From NCBI GenBank assembly GCA_001873065.1, contig MNYM01000007.1, forward strand, positions 1-47,051: DNA of 47,051 nucleotides, written 5' to 3'. Position 1 is the stretch's first letter. Each line of letters opens with the position of its first letter. Of this stretch, positions 17,368-26,600 are shown piece after piece. A model generated the notes under the pieces. It had not been told where the DNA came from. It was given only the letters and a program-made list of their open reading frames with translations, and searched no databases. The position numbers and the translations under genes were made by a program. The DNA comes from Flavobacteriaceae bacterium CG2_30_31_66 (GTDB taxonomy: Bacteria; Bacteroidota; Bacteroidia; Flavobacteriales; Flavobacteriaceae).

Positions 17368-18834
17368 ATGAATTTAGAAAACATAAAGACATTAGGAGAT
17401 TTAAAAAAAGCTGGCTATCAATCAAAATCGATAAAAGATGAATTGAGAGAAAATCTCATCAGCAAAATCATGAACAAAGAAACCGTTTTTAAAGGTGTTC
17501 ATGGATATGAAAATACAGTAATTCCAGAGTTGGAAAGAGCGATTTTAAGCAAGCACAATATTAATTTATTGGGATTAAGAGGACAGGCAAAAACACGTTT
17601 GGCAAGATTGATGGTAGATCTTTTGGATGAATATATTCCTGTGGTTGAAGGTTCAGAAATTAATGATGACCCATTTTCTCCAATTTCAAGATTTGCAAAA
17701 GAAATCATCAAAGAAAAAGGAGAGGATACTCCCATTACTTGGTTGCACAGAAGTGAACGTTTTGCTGAAAAATTAGCCACTCCTGATGTGACTGTTGCTG
17801 ACATTATTGGCGATGTTGATCCCATAAAAGCTGCGAATTTAAAATTGAGTTATGCTGATGACAGAGTGATTCATTTTGGAATGATTCCTCGTGCAAACAG
17901 ATGTATTTTTGTGATTAATGAATTGCCTGATTTGCAAGCTAGAATTCAAGTGGCGTTGTTCAATATTCTTCAAGAAGGTGATATTCAAATTCGTGGTTTT
18001 AAAATGCGTTTGCCTTTGGATATGCAGTTTGTTTTTACTGCAAATCCTGAAGATTATACCAATAGAGGAAGTATAGTAACACCTTTAAAAGACAGAATTG
18101 GTTCGCAAATTTTAACGCATTATCCACAAGATATTGAAACTGCAAAAATCATTACGCAACAAGAAGCGCAAAAAGTAAGTGCTCAAAAAGAATTTATCAA
18201 AGTCCCAGAATTAGCGAAAGATTTATTAGAGCAAGTAGTTTTTGAAGCGCGTGAAAGTGAATTTATTGATGCAAAAAGTGGGGTAAGTGCGCGTTTGAGT
18301 ATTTCTGCGTATGAAAATTTGTTAAGCACTGCTGAACGAAGAGCATTGATTTCTGGGGATTCAAATACCATGATTCGTTTGAGTGATTTTGATGGAATTA
18401 TTCCTGCAATTACTGGAAAAGTTGAACTTGTTTATGAAGGTGAACAGGAAGGAGCGCATGTTGTCGCTGAAAACTTGATTAGAAAAGCGATAAAAACATT
18501 GTTTCCAAGCTATTTTCCAGAGATTAAAAAATTGGAAAAACAACATGTTGAAACTCCTTATGATGACATTGTTTCATGGTTTTTTAATGCAGACGAAGAT
18601 TTTGAATTATTAGACGATTTTACTGAAATTCAGTACAAAAATGAACTTGATAAAATAAAACCTTTTGATGCTTTTTTAGAAAAACACCAACCAAATATGA
18701 TTCAAGAAGATCGCTATTTTGTAAAAGAATTTGTATTGTGGGCTTTGGTTGAATATAAAAAATTAAGCAAATATAGATTTGCTGAGGGGACTCAATTTAA
18801 AGATCCGTATGGTCAATTTATCAGTGGATTGTAA
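17368..18834 (+). CDS. MoxR/magnesium-chelatase-like AAA+ ATPase
   Basis: A 488-aa AAA+ ATPase. The P-loop is GLRGQAKT (69-76), where the usual GxxGxGK is altered to G-Q-A-K-T. Walker B is FVINELPDL with N184-E185 in place of D-E, which I recall as normal for this 'magnesium chelatase' subgroup. A sensor-like segment FTANPEDYTNRGSIVTPLKDRI follows, including a likely arginine finger. The C-terminal 120 residues are charged and helical. It should act on, or with, the upstream VWA protein. Their joint substrate is not known. Confidence 0.88.
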   Translation: MNLENIKTLGDLKKAGYQSKSIKDELRENLISKIMNKETVFKGVHGYENTVIPELERAILSKHNINLLGLRGQAKTRLARLMVDLLDEYIPVVEGSEINDDPFSPISRFAKEIIKEKGEDTPITWLHRSERFAEKLATPDVTVADIIGDVDPIKAANLKLSYADDRVIHFGMIPRANRCIFVINELPDLQARIQVALFNILQEGDIQIRGFKMRLPLDMQFVFTANPEDYTNRGSIVTPLKDRIGSQILTHYPQDIETAKIITQQEAQKVSAQKEFIKVPELAKDLLEQVVFEARESEFIDAKSGVSARLSISAYENLLSTAERRALISGDSNTMIRLSDFDGIIPAITGKVELVYEGEQEGAHVVAENLIRKAIKTLFPSYFPEIKKLEKQHVETPYDDIVSWFFNADEDFELLDDFTEIQYKNELDKIKPFDAFLEKHQPNMIQEDRYFVKEFVLWALVEYKKLSKYRFAEGTQFKDPYGQFISGL

Positions 18835-18841
18835 AATAATA

Positions 18842-18869
18842 AAGGCATCTAGTTTAAATTAGATGCCTT
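18842..18869 (+). terminator. Hairpin after the AAA+ ATPase gene
   Basis: A 10-bp perfect stem (18842-18851 with 18860-18869) with 8-nt loop lies 7 bp after the stop. The downstream run (ATTAATC) is poor in T, so it may be a weak terminator or an RNA-processing hairpin. Confidence 0.55.
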
Positions 18870-18918
18870 ATTAATCAACCAAAAATAACAGTTCACTTCA
18901 ATGAAAAAAAGTGAGACT

Positions 18919-19521
18919 TTAAAAATTTATTGCGAGTAAATTTAAACTTGTGTTCAATGTTTTTTCAACATCGGTTTTAAATATTTTATTCAAATATGGG
19001 TAAAGAGAATTTCCGATTTGCAGTTCAATATTCCCATCCAAATTATAAGAAATTAATAGCTTGTTTTTTAAATCAATATAATTCCTGTAAAATTCTATAT
19101 TTCTATCTCCGTAATTTTTTGTACTATTAAAATCTATTTCCTCTATTGAATTTCCTACTAAAAATAATTTTACAATTACATTTTCTACGAAATTTGTATT
19201 CATTTCAATAAGTAAACTTTCTTTTATATCTGATTTTTCATACTCAAGGTTATTCTGAATTCTTTCTTTAAAAACTGAATTTACTTGATGATTTAATGAA
19301 AATTTAGCTTCAGCTGTTGAATGTTTTTTTAAATTTTCAGAAGTTTTAATTTCCTCGAAAATTTGAAGATTAAGTTTTTCAATAATTCCATCAATAAACA
19401 CATGATTTTCTTCAACCTCAGCTGCTTGAAAAAAGCTTTTTAAATTATCAAAATTTTTAAATTCATTTTGCGAAAATGAATTTAAAGAGAACATGATAAT
19501 AAATATTACTAATTTTTTCAT
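18919..19521 (-). CDS. Secreted protein of unknown function
   Basis: A 200-aa protein that I do not recognise. It begins with a clear signal peptide (MKKLVIFIIMFSLNSFSQ) with likely cleavage after SFSQ, so it is exported and lacks a lipobox. The mature part is rich in Asn, Lys, Glu and Leu, with no cysteine and no repeated motif; alternating short hydrophobic stretches suggest a mixed alpha/beta fold. I start at ATG 19521 because an upstream in-frame start merely adds seven residues before the signal peptide. No T9SS tail. It lies between two hairpins and looks monocistronic. Confidence 0.7.
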   Translation of the reverse strand: MKKLVIFIIMFSLNSFSQNEFKNFDNLKSFFQAAEVEENHVFIDGIIEKLNLQIFEEIKTSENLKKHSTAEAKFSLNHQVNSVFKERIQNNLEYEKSDIKESLLIEMNTNFVENVIVKLFLVGNSIEEIDFNSTKNYGDRNIEFYRNYIDLKNKLLISYNLDGNIELQIGNSLYPYLNKIFKTDVEKTLNTSLNLLAINF

Positions 19522-19654
19522 TATTGATAGCTTACTAAACAAATATAATAGTAATACTTTTACTAATGAAATTATAATTTCTGTTTAACAAATTTTTAAC
19601 TATTTATTTTAAATAAATAATAAAGTTTAAATTGATGAAACAAGATTTTAAAAA

Positions 19655-19688
19655 AAAATGTATTGAAAAATAATTTTCAATACATTTT
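19655..19688 (-). terminator. Terminator after the M28 peptidase gene
   Basis: A 15-bp perfect AT-rich stem (19655-19669 with 19674-19688), 4-nt loop ATAA and, on the minus strand, a run of further T mark the end of the M28 peptidase transcript. The rest of the 241-bp gap between the two minus-strand genes is AT-rich, with nothing else visible. Confidence 0.75.
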
Positions 19689-19762
19689 GAGTTCAATAAA
19701 AAAATATAATTAATTTATCTATTTTTAAATGAAGGTTTAAAAAAAAAATATGTTCTTAAGAA

Positions 19763-21088
19763 TTATCTCAAAATTTTATTTGGAAAAACAACCACACTTT
19801 CATGACCATTTTCACCAATAGTTGCAACTCCAAAATAGAAATTGTCAATCACAATTCCATCTAAAGTAAATTCTGTGTTTTCAACATATCTGCTGTGATC
19901 CCAAGTTGGAGAAGTAGTATCTCTCCAATAAATTTTATAGCCTTTTGCACCCTCAACTTTATTCCATTTTAATTTGGCTGATGCTTCTACAATTCCACCA
20001 ATCGCAACTTCTTTTGGTGAAGGTGGAGCCCAAGCCAAGCATGCCAAATTGATGGCATTTACGGCTGTTAATTTTTTGGCGTAACCAAAATTTACATGTT
20101 CAAAGGTATCACCATATTTGATGCCGTTTTCAACTCTAATATCTTGATGCTGTTGGATATAATTTTCATGCGCTTCCATGATTCTGATGCCAGCAAAACC
20201 CAAATCATTAAAAGGTCTGTGATGTCCTCCACGTCCAAATCTATCTAATCTATAAATCATCATTGGATTCATTTCGGGCATATACGTTTTGGTTGTTTTA
20301 TGAATATATCTTGCCAATTGTCTAGAAATTCCGTCAACTTCACCACCATAAAAACGACGCATATTTCGCTCTCTTTCAGTTTCATTTGCAGGAACAGGTT
20401 CTGAGAAAATTCGGAAAGCTCTGTTGTCAATTACACCATCAACTCCAGTAATATTTCCAATCATATCATTATTGAAAACACCTATAATTTCCCATCCTTT
20501 TTCTTTGGCATATTTTGCAAATCCAGCACCACCAAAAAGCCCTTGTTCTTCACCTGATAAACCCAAATATATAATGCTATTTTCGAATGTATATTTACTC
20601 AAAACTCTTGCAGCTTCAATAGTACCAGCCATTCCTGACGCATTGTCGTTTGCGCCTGGCGCATCTTTTGTGAAGTCAGATCCATCACTATTTCTAGAGT
20701 CAATATCTCCAGTCATGATGATATATCTGTTTGGATATTTGATACCTTTTTGGATGGCAACTACATTTACAATCCAAGTGTCTTTTGGCACTCTCTTGCT
20801 CATTTTTGTGGTTACAAAATCCTTTTGATAAAAAGTAGTTAAGCAATTTTTACAATCTTTAGAAATAAGATCAAATTCATTTTTAATCCAACGTCTTGCT
20901 GCACCAATTCCACGAGTTTCAGAAATGGTATCAGAAAATGTGTTTCTCGTACCAAAATCAGCTAATATTTTAACATCAGTTTTAATTCTATCTTCAGAAA
21001 CACTGTTGATAATATCATAAATTTTTTGATCGGTTTGGGCACTAATTATTGATGTAAATACTAAACATAAAAACGTTAATTTTTTCAT
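19763..21088 (-). CDS. Secreted M28-family metallopeptidase
   Basis: A 441-aa exported peptidase with a signal peptide ending in ISAQ (about residue 18). The M28 zinc-peptidase core includes GANDNASGMAGTIEAA with bridging-ligand D148, and LSGEEQGLFGG with E180-E181. A later NNDMIG and EAHENY supply further ligands. The first ligand motif, usually GxHxDS, reads MTGDIDS here, placing Asp (D128) where His is normal. The C-terminal 90 residues (AKLKWNKVEGAKGYKIYWRD) look like a fibronectin type III domain. Probably a periplasmic or surface aminopeptidase. Confidence 0.88.
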   Translation of the reverse strand: MKKLTFLCLVFTSIISAQTDQKIYDIINSVSEDRIKTDVKILADFGTRNTFSDTISETRGIGAARRWIKNEFDLISKDCKNCLTTFYQKDFVTTKMSKRVPKDTWIVNVVAIQKGIKYPNRYIIMTGDIDSRNSDGSDFTKDAPGANDNASGMAGTIEAARVLSKYTFENSIIYLGLSGEEQGLFGGAGFAKYAKEKGWEIIGVFNNDMIGNITGVDGVIDNRAFRIFSEPVPANETERERNMRRFYGGEVDGISRQLARYIHKTTKTYMPEMNPMMIYRLDRFGRGGHHRPFNDLGFAGIRIMEAHENYIQQHQDIRVENGIKYGDTFEHVNFGYAKKLTAVNAINLACLAWAPPSPKEVAIGGIVEASAKLKWNKVEGAKGYKIYWRDTTSPTWDHSRYVENTEFTLDGIVIDNFYFGVATIGENGHESVVVFPNKILR

Positions 21089-21196
21089 TTTATGAATGTT
21101 TTTGTTTTAAGTGAATTTGAATGAAATTTATTTTTTTAATTAAGATTTAAAGATACTGAGTTTTTAAAAATTATAATTTTGAATTCCTATATTTTT

Positions 21197-22021
21197 TTAT
21201 TTGTCAGACCTCAGTTTGATATTTTTGTTGAATGGAATCCAAAATTGATAGAGAACATCTTGGTCTTTTGAATCTTCCAGTAAATCTAGTCCATATTTCA
21301 CTTTTTTTGCATCATCAAAAGTGAGAGTTCCAAAAATTCGATCCCAAAAAGAAAAAATGTTTCCAAAATTAGTATCCGTCCAAGGCATTTCATGATGATG
21401 ATGAAATTTGTGCATATCAGGAGTGATAAAAACATAACTTAAAAATTTGTCAATCTTTTTTGGGAATGAAAAATTAGCATGCGTCAAATATCCAAAAAAC
21501 ACAGTTGCCATTCTATAAAAAAGATAATAAGCTAAAGGAATTCCAAAAATCACAATCATTATCAACGCAAAAATTTCTCGAAAAGCATAATCTCCAGGAT
21601 GATGTCTTGTGGCACTTGTAGCATCTAAAGTAGTATCTGAATGATGAATCATGTGAAAACGCCACATAAAAGGAATTTTGTGCAACAAATAATGAACAAT
21701 ATATTGCGCTGCAAAATCCAATGCCAAAAAAGCAATGATTAATTCCAACCAAATTGGGAAATCAATCAGATACAATAATCCAAATTGATTTGCTGAAAGC
21801 CAAGAAAAAATTCCTACTGTAAGAATTCCAAAGAGTAAATTCATACTTACATCTGAGGCTAAAAAAAACATATTTACGCCTGCATGTTTCCATTTATTAT
21901 AATTAAATTTCACAAATGGCATAAATATTTCTACTATCCAATTTGCTGAAATACAGATAAATATCCATACTAATTTTTGCCAAGAAGGCATATTTTCAAA
22001 GAAGTTCAAAAAATTTTCCAT
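21197..22021 (-). CDS. Sterol desaturase/fatty acid hydroxylase family protein
   Basis: A 274-aa membrane di-iron hydroxylase. About four hydrophobic segments lie in residues 10-180. The histidine clusters that bind iron are HYLLH, FHMIHHSD, TRHHP and HKFHHHHEMPW, in the family order. Substrates in this superfamily range from sterols to fatty acids and carotenoids; the sequence does not discriminate, though hydroxylation of a membrane lipid is plausible. Adjacent genes give no pathway clue. Confidence 0.88.
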   Translation of the reverse strand: MENFLNFFENMPSWQKLVWIFICISANWIVEIFMPFVKFNYNKWKHAGVNMFFLASDVSMNLLFGILTVGIFSWLSANQFGLLYLIDFPIWLELIIAFLALDFAAQYIVHYLLHKIPFMWRFHMIHHSDTTLDATSATRHHPGDYAFREIFALIMIVIFGIPLAYYLFYRMATVFFGYLTHANFSFPKKIDKFLSYVFITPDMHKFHHHHEMPWTDTNFGNIFSFWDRIFGTLTFDDAKKVKYGLDLLEDSKDQDVLYQFWIPFNKNIKLRSDK

Positions 22022-22081
22022 TTTTAAAAAAGATTTTTAGTGATGGAAAGATAGTAAAAATCAAGTAATTTTTTAAGCAAT

Positions 22082-22597
22082 CTAAAAATGCAAAAACATC
22101 ACATGATTTGGATTGGAATGCGTTGCAGAAATTTGATAATCTGATTTTCCAACGATTTCAAAACCCATTTTTTTATAGAAACTGATAGCTCTTAGATTTT
22201 CAACCCAAACATTTAACCAAATTCCTGATTGCTGATTTTCAATACAAAGTGATTTAATGAAATCAAACAATTGTTTTCCTAAACCCAAACCATAATACGC
22301 TTCTAATAAATAAATTCTACTTAAATATGCAGGTTTTTCAACGAGAATTTGTGCTTCTTTTTTGTCGAAAATCACCAAAGTGTAACCCACAATAATTTCA
22401 TTGTATTTTATCAAATAAAATTGATTTTTTTCATTGGATAATTCTTTAAAAAATACATTTTCAGTAAAGTTTTTAGTCATGTATTCTTCAATATCTTTTT
22501 TTGGCGCGCTATGACCATGAGCTGATTTGAAAGAATGAAATCCTACTTCTGATAGGATTTTTGCGTCGTGAATGGTTGCTTTTTGGATGTGAATCAT
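22082..22597 (-). CDS. GNAT-family N-acetyltransferase
   Basis: A 171-aa acetyltransferase. The acetyl-CoA-binding motif A is LSRIYLLEAYYGLGLGKQLFDFI (R/Q-x-x-G-x-G/A-type loop as YGLGLGK), followed by motif B, WVENLRAISFYKKMGFEIVG. The C-terminal NPNHVMFLHF is common in the diamine/peptide acetyltransferase-like subgroup. The substrate cannot be inferred. It is downstream of the helicase gene, with a 47-bp gap. Confidence 0.88.
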   Translation of the reverse strand: MIHIQKATIHDAKILSEVGFHSFKSAHGHSAPKKDIEEYMTKNFTENVFFKELSNEKNQFYLIKYNEIIVGYTLVIFDKKEAQILVEKPAYLSRIYLLEAYYGLGLGKQLFDFIKSLCIENQQSGIWLNVWVENLRAISFYKKMGFEIVGKSDYQISATHSNPNHVMFLHF

Positions 22598-22644
22598 TTG
22601 AATTAAAGAATGATTTTACAAATAAGGATTGTAATTTTTGTGGA

Positions 22645-23880
22645 CTAATACCAGCGTTTTTTATTTTTTTTAGAGGCTTCTGATTTTCTGCCTTTTTTAT
22701 TCTTGCTCAACACATTTGGTTGCGGTTTTTTATTTTTTGGTTTCGCAATTGGATACGGATGTTCGTCAATAACTTTAATCGGTTTTTCAATCAGTGTTTC
22801 TATGTTTTTTATATACTCATTTTCATCTGGTGAACAAAAAGAAAATGCAATTCCCGATTTTCCAGCTCTTCCAGTTCTTCCAATTCTATGTACATAGGTT
22901 TCTGGAATATTTGGAATATCAAAATTGATAATGGCATCAACATTGGTAATATCAATTCCTCTAGAAGCAACATCAGTAGCAATTAAAATAGCCGTTTTTT
23001 TATTTTTAAAATCTTCAATTGCCTTATTTCTAATGATTTGTGTTTTGTCTCCGTGAATACTACTTACTTTATAGGAGTTTTTTAATAAAGATTCTTCTAA
23101 TTTATCAACACCAAATTTGGTGCGTCTAAAAATGATGATTTGTCCATTAATCGTATTTCTTAACAAATGCAAGCACAAATCTGTTTTGTTCTTTTTTGGC
23201 AAATAATACAATAATTGACCAATGTTTTTGGCAGTTGTTTCCTCAGGATTGATGGCGATTTTTACGGCATTTTTTACAATTGATTTTGCTAATTCGTCAA
23301 TTTTTTCAGGAATTGTTGCCGAAAATAACAAGGTTTGTTTTTTCCTTGGACATAATTGTTCGATTTTTTCAACATCGTTGATAAAACCCATATCTAGCAT
23401 CAAATCGGCTTCATCTAATACAAAAATTTCAAGGGCACTTACATCAATATTTCCTTGCATTTGCAGGTCAATGAATCTTCCTGGAGTTGCAATTAAAATA
23501 TCAACGCCTTTGGCTAACATCTCTTTTTGAGGCTCTAATGAAACACCTCCATAAACGCCTGTTGTTCTGAGATTTGAATATTTGCTAAAACTTTTAAAAT
23601 TCTCAAAAATTTGAATTGCCAATTCGCGAGTTGGCGTAATTACCAATGCTTTTAGTTTTTTTTCTCCTTTTTCAGCATCTTGTTTTTCTAGTAATAAATC
23701 TATGATTGGGAGAGCAAAAGCAGCCGTTTTTCCTGTACCAGTTTGTGCTGCTACAATGACATTTTTCTTTTCTAAAACTAACGGAATTACTTTTTCTTGA
23801 ACCAAAGTAGCAGTTTGAAAACGCGCTTCAGCAATTGCTTTTAAGGTAGATTTATGTAGAGATAATTCAGAAAATTGCAT
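22645..23880 (-). CDS. DEAD-box RNA helicase (RhlE-like)
   Basis: A 411-aa ATP-dependent RNA helicase. The helicase motifs are in order: Q-motif region (FQTATLVQEKVIP), motif I AAQTGTGKT (44-52), PTRELA, DEAD (156-159), SAT, and motif VI HRIGRTGRAGK. The C-terminal tail is short and very basic (KKGRKSEASKKNKKRWY), likely binding RNA. This organisation fits RhlE-type proteins acting in ribosome assembly or mRNA decay, notably at low temperature; the exact class is inferred. A TACCTTTG -7 element precedes it. Confidence 0.92.
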   Translation of the reverse strand: MQFSELSLHKSTLKAIAEARFQTATLVQEKVIPLVLEKKNVIVAAQTGTGKTAAFALPIIDLLLEKQDAEKGEKKLKALVITPTRELAIQIFENFKSFSKYSNLRTTGVYGGVSLEPQKEMLAKGVDILIATPGRFIDLQMQGNIDVSALEIFVLDEADLMLDMGFINDVEKIEQLCPRKKQTLLFSATIPEKIDELAKSIVKNAVKIAINPEETTAKNIGQLLYYLPKKNKTDLCLHLLRNTINGQIIIFRRTKFGVDKLEESLLKNSYKVSSIHGDKTQIIRNKAIEDFKNKKTAILIATDVASRGIDITNVDAIINFDIPNIPETYVHRIGRTGRAGKSGIAFSFCSPDENEYIKNIETLIEKPIKVIDEHPYPIAKPKNKKPQPNVLSKNKKGRKSEASKKNKKRWY

Positions 23881-23894
23881 TGATTATTTTTGTG

Positions 23895-23902
23895 CAAAGG
23901 TA
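23895..23902 (-). promoter_or_regulatory. -7 element for the DEAD-box helicase gene
   Basis: On the minus strand TACCTTTG, followed by CACA, matches TAnnTTTG and lies 14 nt before the start codon. No TTG at ideal spacing was found, so this is a half-promoter call. Confidence 0.5.
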
Positions 23903-23987
23903 GTTGAAATTGATATTTTTTTTGAAATATTGTGTTTCTATTTAGCGTAAAGTATCTCAAAAATATTTTGAGATATTTTTAAACAAG

Positions 23988-24017
23988 AAAACCGCTTTGT
24001 TTTCACAAAACGGTTTT
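23988..24017 (-). terminator. Terminator after htpG
   Basis: A 13-bp stem with one mismatch (23988-24000 with 24005-24017) and a TTTC loop lies 20 bp after the htpG stop on the minus strand. The tail (CTTGTTT) is only moderately T-rich. Confidence 0.65.
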
Positions 24018-24037
24018 AGAGATTGTTGTTTTACTAA

Positions 24038-25948
24038 TTATTTTATCAATTCATAAGAACGTTTGATAAAGTTTGTCAATTCTTCACCTTGCAATAAGTT
24101 TTGAGACAATTTCGCCAAATCAAAAGCTTGTGAAATTAATTGTTTTTGTTCAGTTTCATCAGATGTATTCAAAATAGTAGAAACCAATTCGTGGTTGGTA
24201 TTTACCACTAAATTATACATGTCTGGCAAACTTCCCATACCAAACATGCCACCACCAGTTGCGCTCATTTCTTTCATTCTTCGCATAAATTCTGGAACAG
24301 TAATCATGAATGGAAATGAGTTAGAATCTAAAGCTTCCAATTGCACAGTGTAAGTTTGTTTTGGAACAGCGGCTTCAATGATTGGTTTTAATTTCTCTTT
24401 TTCTTCATCAGATAATTTAGAAATAACAGTATCATCTTTCTTAATTAAATTATCAACATGATCTGCATCAACTCTCGAAAATTTCACTTTTCCATCACCA
24501 GAAGTTTCTAATTTTTGCATCAAGTGTGAAATGATTGGAGAATCTAAAATCAATACTTCATAGCCCTTTGCTTTTGCAGCTTCAATATAACTGTGCTGTG
24601 TATTTTTGTTGGATGCGTATAATAGAATGTGATTTCCGTCAATATCTGTTTGAGAATCTTTTGTTTTTTCAATCAATTCATCAAACGTAAAATAGGAATT
24701 GTCAACAGTTGGATATAATGCAAAACTTTTCGCTTTGTCATAAAACTTGTCTTCAGACAACATTCCATATTCAATAATTACTTTGATATCATTCCATTTT
24801 TTCTCAAAATCTTCACGATTTTCTTTAAAAAGGGAACTCAATTTATCACCCACTTTTTTAGTGATGTATCCTGAGATTTTTTTCACAGCACCATCAGCTT
24901 GTAAATACGAACGAGAAACGTTCAATGGAATGTCTGGAGAATCAATAACCCCTTTTAACATTTGTAAGAAATCTGGCACAATTCCTTCAACATTATCAGT
25001 GACAAATACTTGATTTTGATATAGTTGAATTTTATCTTTTTGCATGTCTAAGTTTTGAGTCAACTTAGGAAAGAACAAAATTCCAGTTAAATGAAATGGA
25101 TAATCAACATTCAAATGGATGTGAAATAATGATTCTTCAAATTGCATTGGATACAATTCGCGATAGAAATTTTTGTAATCTTCATCCTCTAAATCAGCTG
25201 GTTTTTTAGTCCAAGCAGGCGTTGTATTGTTGATAATATCATCAACTTCTATTTGTTTTTGATTTTCTTTAGTTTCTTTTCCATCAGCATCAGTAATGGT
25301 TGCTGGTTCGTGATTTGGATCGTTTATTTTTTTAGTTCCAAATTTAATCGGAATTTGATTGAAACGATTGTATTTGTTCAACAAGCCTCTAATTTTTCCT
25401 TCTTCTAAAAATTCTTTAGAATCATCAGCAATGTGCAATACGATTTCTGTTCCTCTGTCAGATTTGTCGTGTTCAACCAAAGTATATTCTGGAGAGCCAT
25501 CACAAATCCAATGTGCAGCAGGTTCATCTTTGTATGTTTTCGTGAAAATTTCAACTTGTTTTGCCACCATAAATGCAGAGTAAAAACCAAGTCCAAAATG
25601 ACCAATGACCCCAGTGTCATTTTTGCCATCTTTGTATTTTTCCAAGAACTCTTCAGCACCAGAAAATGCAATTTGGTTGATGTATTTTTCAACTTCTTCC
25701 ATGGTCATTCCCAAACCTTGGTCTTTGATAGTTAAGGTTTTGGCTTTTTTATCAATGCTGATTTCGATTTTTGCATCACCCAATTCTGTTTGAGTTTCAC
25801 CAATAGAAATAAGGTGTTTTAATTTGGTAGTAGCGTCAGTTGCGTTTGAAACCAATTCACGTAAAAAGATTTCGTGATCAGAATACAAGAATTTTTTAAT
25901 CAGTGGAAAAATATTTTCTACTGATACATTGATATTTCCTTTACTCAT
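24038..25948 (-). CDS. htpG: Molecular chaperone HtpG (Hsp90)
   Basis: Bacterial Hsp90, 636 aa, an ATP-driven dimeric chaperone of the cytoplasm. The GHKL ATPase domain is complete: FLRELVSNATDATTKL with the catalytic Glu and Asn, IKDQGLGMTMEEV, and GHFGLGFYSAFMV as the lid-side glycine motif. The middle domain begins near residue 215 and includes LNVSRSYLQ. The C-terminal dimerisation region follows, with no MEEVD, as expected in bacteria. No CIRCE element is seen upstream. It is divergent from the lipocalin-like gene across 170 bp. Confidence 0.97.
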   Translation of the reverse strand: MSKGNINVSVENIFPLIKKFLYSDHEIFLRELVSNATDATTKLKHLISIGETQTELGDAKIEISIDKKAKTLTIKDQGLGMTMEEVEKYINQIAFSGAEEFLEKYKDGKNDTGVIGHFGLGFYSAFMVAKQVEIFTKTYKDEPAAHWICDGSPEYTLVEHDKSDRGTEIVLHIADDSKEFLEEGKIRGLLNKYNRFNQIPIKFGTKKINDPNHEPATITDADGKETKENQKQIEVDDIINNTTPAWTKKPADLEDEDYKNFYRELYPMQFEESLFHIHLNVDYPFHLTGILFFPKLTQNLDMQKDKIQLYQNQVFVTDNVEGIVPDFLQMLKGVIDSPDIPLNVSRSYLQADGAVKKISGYITKKVGDKLSSLFKENREDFEKKWNDIKVIIEYGMLSEDKFYDKAKSFALYPTVDNSYFTFDELIEKTKDSQTDIDGNHILLYASNKNTQHSYIEAAKAKGYEVLILDSPIISHLMQKLETSGDGKVKFSRVDADHVDNLIKKDDTVISKLSDEEKEKLKPIIEAAVPKQTYTVQLEALDSNSFPFMITVPEFMRRMKEMSATGGGMFGMGSLPDMYNLVVNTNHELVSTILNTSDETEQKQLISQAFDLAKLSQNLLQGEELTNFIKRSYELIK

Positions 25949-26088
25949 AATGATATATTTTGTTTAATTAATTAAAATTTTAAATTTAACTAGTCAAAAA
26001 AAATACCAAACGATTTTGAGTGACAAGATGACAGTATTTATTACTTTCATAATTTTTTGTTTTGTTTTTTTATCTAAGAATATTAGGT

Positions 26089-26096
26089 TAACTTTG
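26089..26096 (+). promoter_or_regulatory. -7 element for the lipocalin-OmpA pair
   Basis: TAACTTTG matches TAnnTTTG, 22 nt before the ATG at 26119. TTG triplets exist upstream (26062-26064) but at 24 nt, longer than the usual 19-20, so the -33 part is uncertain. Confidence 0.45.
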
Positions 26097-26118
26097 AATT
26101 GGTTTTTAATTTAGTTGT

Positions 26119-26598
26119 ATGAAAAAAGTAATAGTATTTTCACTTTTAACAGTGATTTTTTTAAGTTGTAAATCCTCACAATCTGTTGTGAATACCAAGT
26201 TAGATAATAGAACAGAAGTAGCTTTAAAAGGAGATTGGATGATTACATCTGTAGAATTTCCAAGTTCCGATTATTTCAATATCACTTCATTTAATATTGC
26301 AGATTCAAAATGTTTTGAAGGCAGTGAATGGCGTTTTATTTCAAACAATAACAAAGGTGAAATGATGCTAAAACAAGGAAATTGTACAGATTTTAATAGT
26401 CAAATTACTTGGTATATCAACAAAGAAGGCTTTATGGTGTTAAAGTTTTTAACGGAAGGAATTAAATCAAAACACACTGAAACTGGCTATGTTTTGAAAC
26501 TTGCTTCAGTGACTGAAAATATGTTTCAGTTAATTGACAAAGTAAATCTTGCAGGAAAAACAGTAAACATTATGTATAATTTTGAAAGAAAACAATAA
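26119..26598 (+). CDS. Lipocalin-like lipoprotein
   Basis: A 159-aa lipoprotein: signal peptide MKKVIVFSLLTVIF with lipobox FLSC (Cys 17). The mature part has the lipocalin-like start LKGDWMITSVEFP, followed by strands ending EWRFISNNNKGEMMLKQG and GYVLKLASVTENMFQLID. Only two cysteines beyond the lipid anchor are present (SKCFEG, GNCTDF), which could form a disulfide. The OmpA-family gene starts 2 nt later, a pairing I recall in other flavobacteria, implying a shared envelope role. Ligand unknown. Confidence 0.8.
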   Translation: MKKVIVFSLLTVIFLSCKSSQSVVNTKLDNRTEVALKGDWMITSVEFPSSDYFNITSFNIADSKCFEGSEWRFISNNNKGEMMLKQGNCTDFNSQITWYINKEGFMVLKFLTEGIKSKHTETGYVLKLASVTENMFQLIDKVNLAGKTVNIMYNFERKQ

Positions 26599-26600
26599 TC

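Noticed and set aside
23953..23975. 10-bp palindrome TATCTCAAAA/TTTTGAGATA with a T-run on the plus strand
   Set aside because: It is oriented for plus-strand termination, but no plus-strand gene precedes it. It may be a chance AT-rich palindrome.
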